Assembly (NCBI GenBank): GCA_003024985.2
Contig: PXIH01S0007414.1
Strand: one strand, 5' to 3'
DNA: 10,595 nt
From: Euperipatoides rowelli
Lineage: Eukaryota > Onychophora > Udeonychophora > Euonychophora > Peripatopsidae
The notes beneath the pieces are model-generated. The model made no database searches, had not been told where the DNA came from, and saw only the letters and a program-made list of their open reading frames with translations. Positions 7,550 to 10,595 of this stretch are shown here, one piece after another. Numbering within the stretch: position 1 is the first letter of the stretch; each line of letters begins with the position of its first letter. The position numbers and the translations under genes are program-made.

Positions 7550-8899
7550 TTCTAATTATTGTCTAATAGCCAATAAGTTTTCTACTGATATTTTAAATGT
7601 TTTTTTCTTAAATCCTGTGGCTGAAAGCACAATAGTTTCCATTGTATTGTAATTTAAACTTTAATGGCGTTTTTCTCAAAACGCATTTTTCATACAATTT
7701 TGAATGGTATTGCAACTTAGAAAAACTATCATTTCAAAACTACTAGAGCTAATAAGATGAAATTTTGTAAAAAAAAAACTTATTTATTCTATTCTGTATG
7801 GGATAAGGTAGTTTTCAAGTTTCCACAACCTCGTTTTCAAAATTAATTTACATATGAAAATTATGCTAATTAGCAAAAAAAAACACATTTTGACTTTAGA
7901 GCTAATAAAAGTGATGTTAAATTTAATTGTTTGTTATAAAACATATCTTAACCCATAAGTTGGTTATTGAGTAAAAATTGAGAATCTGGTGTTTATAGTA
8001 ATAAGTTTGCAAATTAGTTTTTCTAAGCAACCTGTTAAAATTCAAAATGGTGGCTGTTGCTATGGTAACCAATTAAAAAATATTTGATCTAATTTAATTA
8101 TTAGTTACTGTAGCCTACAAGTGTGGAAAGTTTGGAACAAAAATAATATAAAATAAAAAAAAATGACAGGCCTACCATATCCCCCTTAAATGTAACAGAC
8201 TTTTTTTTTTACACATTTAGAAGACGCAATGAGGCAAAATGTCAAACATTAAGACTTTTTTATCCTAAATTTTGATTTCTTTACCGTATATTTAAGAAGA
8301 AAAAACTGGCTATTCAGTTATTTTTTAATTTCTAAAGAGCTTGAAATATTAAAAATATATATTCTTGAATTATATTGTACTTTAAAATTTGAGTACAAGT
8401 TTCAGCTCCATTGGAAATGGTGAACAACATTGTCAATCACATAATCCTTAATATAATTGTATGTACAGATGAAAATGATTTCTAATTCACCATTCCCTAA
8501 ATTTATTAACCATTAGTACTTTCTTTATGAAATGAAAATAGATCTAACTTTGTTTTCAATCTAGCCAGAAACAAATAAGATGCCCAATTTTGCCCGGACT
8601 TATTACTAAAAAACAAAAAATTTTTAATTATTATTACTTTTTTAATTAAAAAAAAAAAAGCATTACAATTTTTAATTTTGACTAATTTTTATATAATATA
8701 AACAACTGGAAGGCTTGGATGAAAATCATTAATAGAATTTCCCTCTATACTAAATGTTTAATAAAATCATTACCCATAAAAAGTTCCTTTGCAAAGAACA
8801 AGCAAAGGATTTAGCTTCATCATCATGAGCAAAGATCAAGACAATTAGCTCAATGTATTAGTAAACAATTTAAGAAATTATAAATTTCAACTGTGTTAC
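7550..8899 (-). other. Intron downstream of exon 2
   Basis: This is about 1.35 kb of AT-rich intron with no exon recognised. A loosely repeated phrase, AGAGCTAATAA followed by GAT/GTGAT, occurs near 7745 and 7905, in a region (about 7660-8100) that may be an old repeat. In the corrected order this intron continues at 5265-4304 and reaches exon 3. Confidence 0.6.
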
Positions 8900-9063
8900 C
8901 TGTCTTGAAAAAGTCTTAAGCCCTCATGGGCCCACAAGCGCACTAGCCCCTCTACAGAAAGAGTTTCCAAAGGTCGAATAGCTTCACAGATGCCCCGAAC
9001 CCAGCGAGTCATTTCACGAGGACTGTACACATAGTGTGGCTGCATGTCCTGAGTAAAGCGTTC
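8900..9063 (-). CDS. DYNC1H1: Dynein heavy chain exon 2: AAA3-AAA4 linker region
   Basis: This 164-nt exon follows a 261-nt intron (9064-9324). The acceptor is AAATAG and the donor is CAG|GTAACA. It encodes 54 full codons from [18 protein letters not shown] through [17 protein letters not shown] to [11 protein letters not shown], plus AG, the first two bases of an Arg codon. This is the conserved block at the AAA3 C-terminus where YSPRE-MTRW marks the helical small subdomain. It needs a next exon that supplies one base. The exon starting at 4303 does so (AG|A = Arg, then Leu-Val-Glu). The next one as laid out, at 7288, would shift the frame. That is key evidence that the window is misordered. 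Confidence 0.97.
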
Positions 9064-9324
9064 CTATTTAAAAAAATATATAAAATTAATCAACAATTTC
9101 TGTGAATAATTAGCTTTAGGCCTTCAGATAATGGATCAGAAATTATATTATTATTATGTGGTGTAACAAAAAAAAAAAAAGACCAATTTCAAATTGATTT
9201 CTAAATGCATTTAAATAGAACCTTGAAAAATATTTATTAAATCAATTTTAGTTTATCTTTTTTAATTTTACTTTGGAGTCCATCAAATTAAAAAAATAAG
9301 ACAATTGAATGCAAAATGACGTAC

Positions 9325-9490
9325 CTGGGATAGGAGATAAAACTCCACCATTGCAGCAGTGAGAGGTTCGGCATAAGTGCGCAGTGTGGGGATGAGGCGT
9401 AGCATGGCTCTATTAAATGTGCCATAGATTTGTTTCAGAGAAGTCTCACCCGGATAGTCAACATACACAACAGGTACATGACGTAAAAAT
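9325..9490 (-). CDS. DYNC1H1: Dynein heavy chain exon 1 of window: end of AAA3
   Basis: This internal exon of cytoplasmic dynein 1 heavy chain, the minus-end-directed microtubule motor, is 166 nt long. An AG acceptor follows a T-rich tract at 9491-9500, and the donor after CAG reads GTACGT. The first base completes an Arg codon, then 55 codons begin [14 protein letters not shown] and continue through [29 protein letters not shown] and a final Gln. These are hallmark strings of the AAA3 module, just after its Arg-containing HRFLRH segment. The exon ends in phase 0 and the next exon starts with Glu, giving the family sequence Gln-Glu-Arg-Phe. The upstream exons (AAA3 P-loop and earlier) lie beyond the window. 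The Met inside the exon is not a gene start. Confidence 0.97.
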
Positions 9491-10595
9491 CTAAAAAAAG
9501 ATAAGTAGAGAATTCAGAATCATTACAAAATAAGTTAATGATTAGATTCAAAAGAGTGATAAAAAAATTTAAGAAACATATAGTATGAAGATAAATAAAA
9601 AAAAAAGTTGTTGAAAGAGGAAATAGACACAAGTGGGCATAAATTGTAACGATTCAGCAGTAGGTGGCAGACTGTATATATTTTGGATATTTTTTTCAAT
9701 GATTATAAACACTTAAATTGTGTTTGACTAGTGACATTAGAAACTGAAGAAAGCCAAGCAGTTAAAAGCACTGATTTTCAAAATAAGAAATAATGATCAA
9801 AATACTTAAACTGTCCATACTAAAGTTGTTTTTCATTCAATGATTTTTGGTAATGAAAAGTAATCAAAGATATTTATAATAATCTGATTATTTTTTAAAA
9901 TCCATTCATATTTGAATTAATCATTACAGACTCAGATGTCTTCATGTGCCTCCGAAACATTTCAATTCAATTGCCTACATTGTTAAACCCTGTAAGAGCT
10001 AGCAGTGAGAGTCATATCAAAGTTCAACTTGCCAATGATTTGCAATCTGTAAATTCCTTCTGCATAGTGCCATGAAAATATCTTATTAGAGCTTATTTAT
10101 GATGACAAAACTTGTGAATATGCACGGCACATTTATTAAAATTATAACTGTGTATTAATTTTAATTCAATACAGTAGTACCAACACAAAACAAATATTAT
10201 AACATACAGTATGTACAATTTGAGTCCATTGGATTAAGTAACTGAAAATGGCATCTTTCTGATACACCGTGCCCGATCATTCTTAAAGTCAGACCGTGCC
10301 TGATGGAATGTTAACGCTGACATACTGTTATATATGCCTTGAATTCTAGATTAATTATTTTTCCATATCCGTTATTATAAACAAACAAAAAAGATACAGT
10401 AATATCAAAGCCCTGTTTTGTAAAATGCTACAAACTAATATGCCTAGAGTTGAAACACTATAAGGGATGGAGAAAAATGTTTCATTTGATAATAAGCGTA
10501 CAATTTTCACTAAATGCTTATGTTTACCCCCCCCCCCCCCCCCAAAAAAAATTAAAAAATCTTAATTTTGTATTTTTTACATTTGTCTACACTAC
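9491..10595 (-). other. Intron upstream of exon 1
   Basis: This is about 1.1 kb of AT-rich intron with no recognisable exon. The expected upstream coding sequence (AAA3 sensor region, ending Pro-Leu-Ser-His-Arg) is not present, so this intron extends past the window edge. A homopolymer C-run is at 10527-10543. Confidence 0.65.
10527..10543. repeat. 17-base C homopolymer
   Basis: This uninterrupted C-run followed by an A-run is the only such tract in an otherwise AT-rich window. Its length in the assembly is unreliable. Confidence 0.9.

Noticed and set aside
9435-9632. 65-codon minus-strand frame upstream of exon 1
   Set aside because: It reads AT-rich intron and then exon 1 in the wrong frame.

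Overview
The window is a strongly AT-rich piece of animal (probably invertebrate) nuclear genome. It lies inside one large intron-rich gene on the minus strand, the cytoplasmic dynein 1 heavy chain (DYNC1H1 / Dhc64C orthologue). Ten coding exons with clean AG...GT borders can be read by homology recalled from the family. They run from the end of AAA3 through all of AAA4 and into the stalk and microtubule-binding domain. No other gene, RNA gene or bacterial-type feature is supported. The species cannot be named from this sequence.

The most interesting biology is at 2425-2851. Two tandem versions of the same 196-nt exon (9a at 2656-2851, 9b at 2425-2620) encode the end of stalk coiled coil 1 and the first helices of the microtubule-binding domain. 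They have the same length, the same phases and the same splice sites, and about 78% protein identity (50 of 64 full codons). The spacer between them is only 35 nt, too short for a normal animal intron. Since 196 is not a multiple of 3, using both or neither would break the frame. This is the architecture of mutually exclusive alternative exons, here swapping part of the surface with which dynein grips the microtubule.

The second point is that the exons lie in the wrong order. On the minus strand the window gives AAA3 end (9490-8900), then late AAA4 and stalk base (7288-6519), then early AAA4 (4303-3840), then the stalk tip (2851-2425), then middle AAA4 (1315-1066). A lone N sits in each of the four intervals between these blocks (1368, 3405, 5266, 7549). 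Calling the blocks A (1-1367), B (1369-3404), C (3406-5265), D (5267-7548) and E (7550-10595), the protein order is E-C-A-D-B. In that order E, C, A and D join in phase into an unbroken 517-codon reading frame, while every junction as laid out is out of phase. The simplest reading is a scaffold whose contigs were oriented correctly but ordered wrongly. The exon or exons for about 50 residues of coiled coil 1, between D and B, are missing.

The rest is intron. Short introns are 261, 85, 88 and 89 nt. Long introns carry mobile-element debris: two near-perfect foldbacks of about 80 nt (3436-3514, 6064-6144), a short perfect hairpin (3024-3058), a MITE-like element with inverted ends (4582-4923), an exact 48-bp direct repeat, an 85-bp direct repeat, a hAT-like terminus touching one contig join, and a 43-codon open fragment of unknown origin (501-632).
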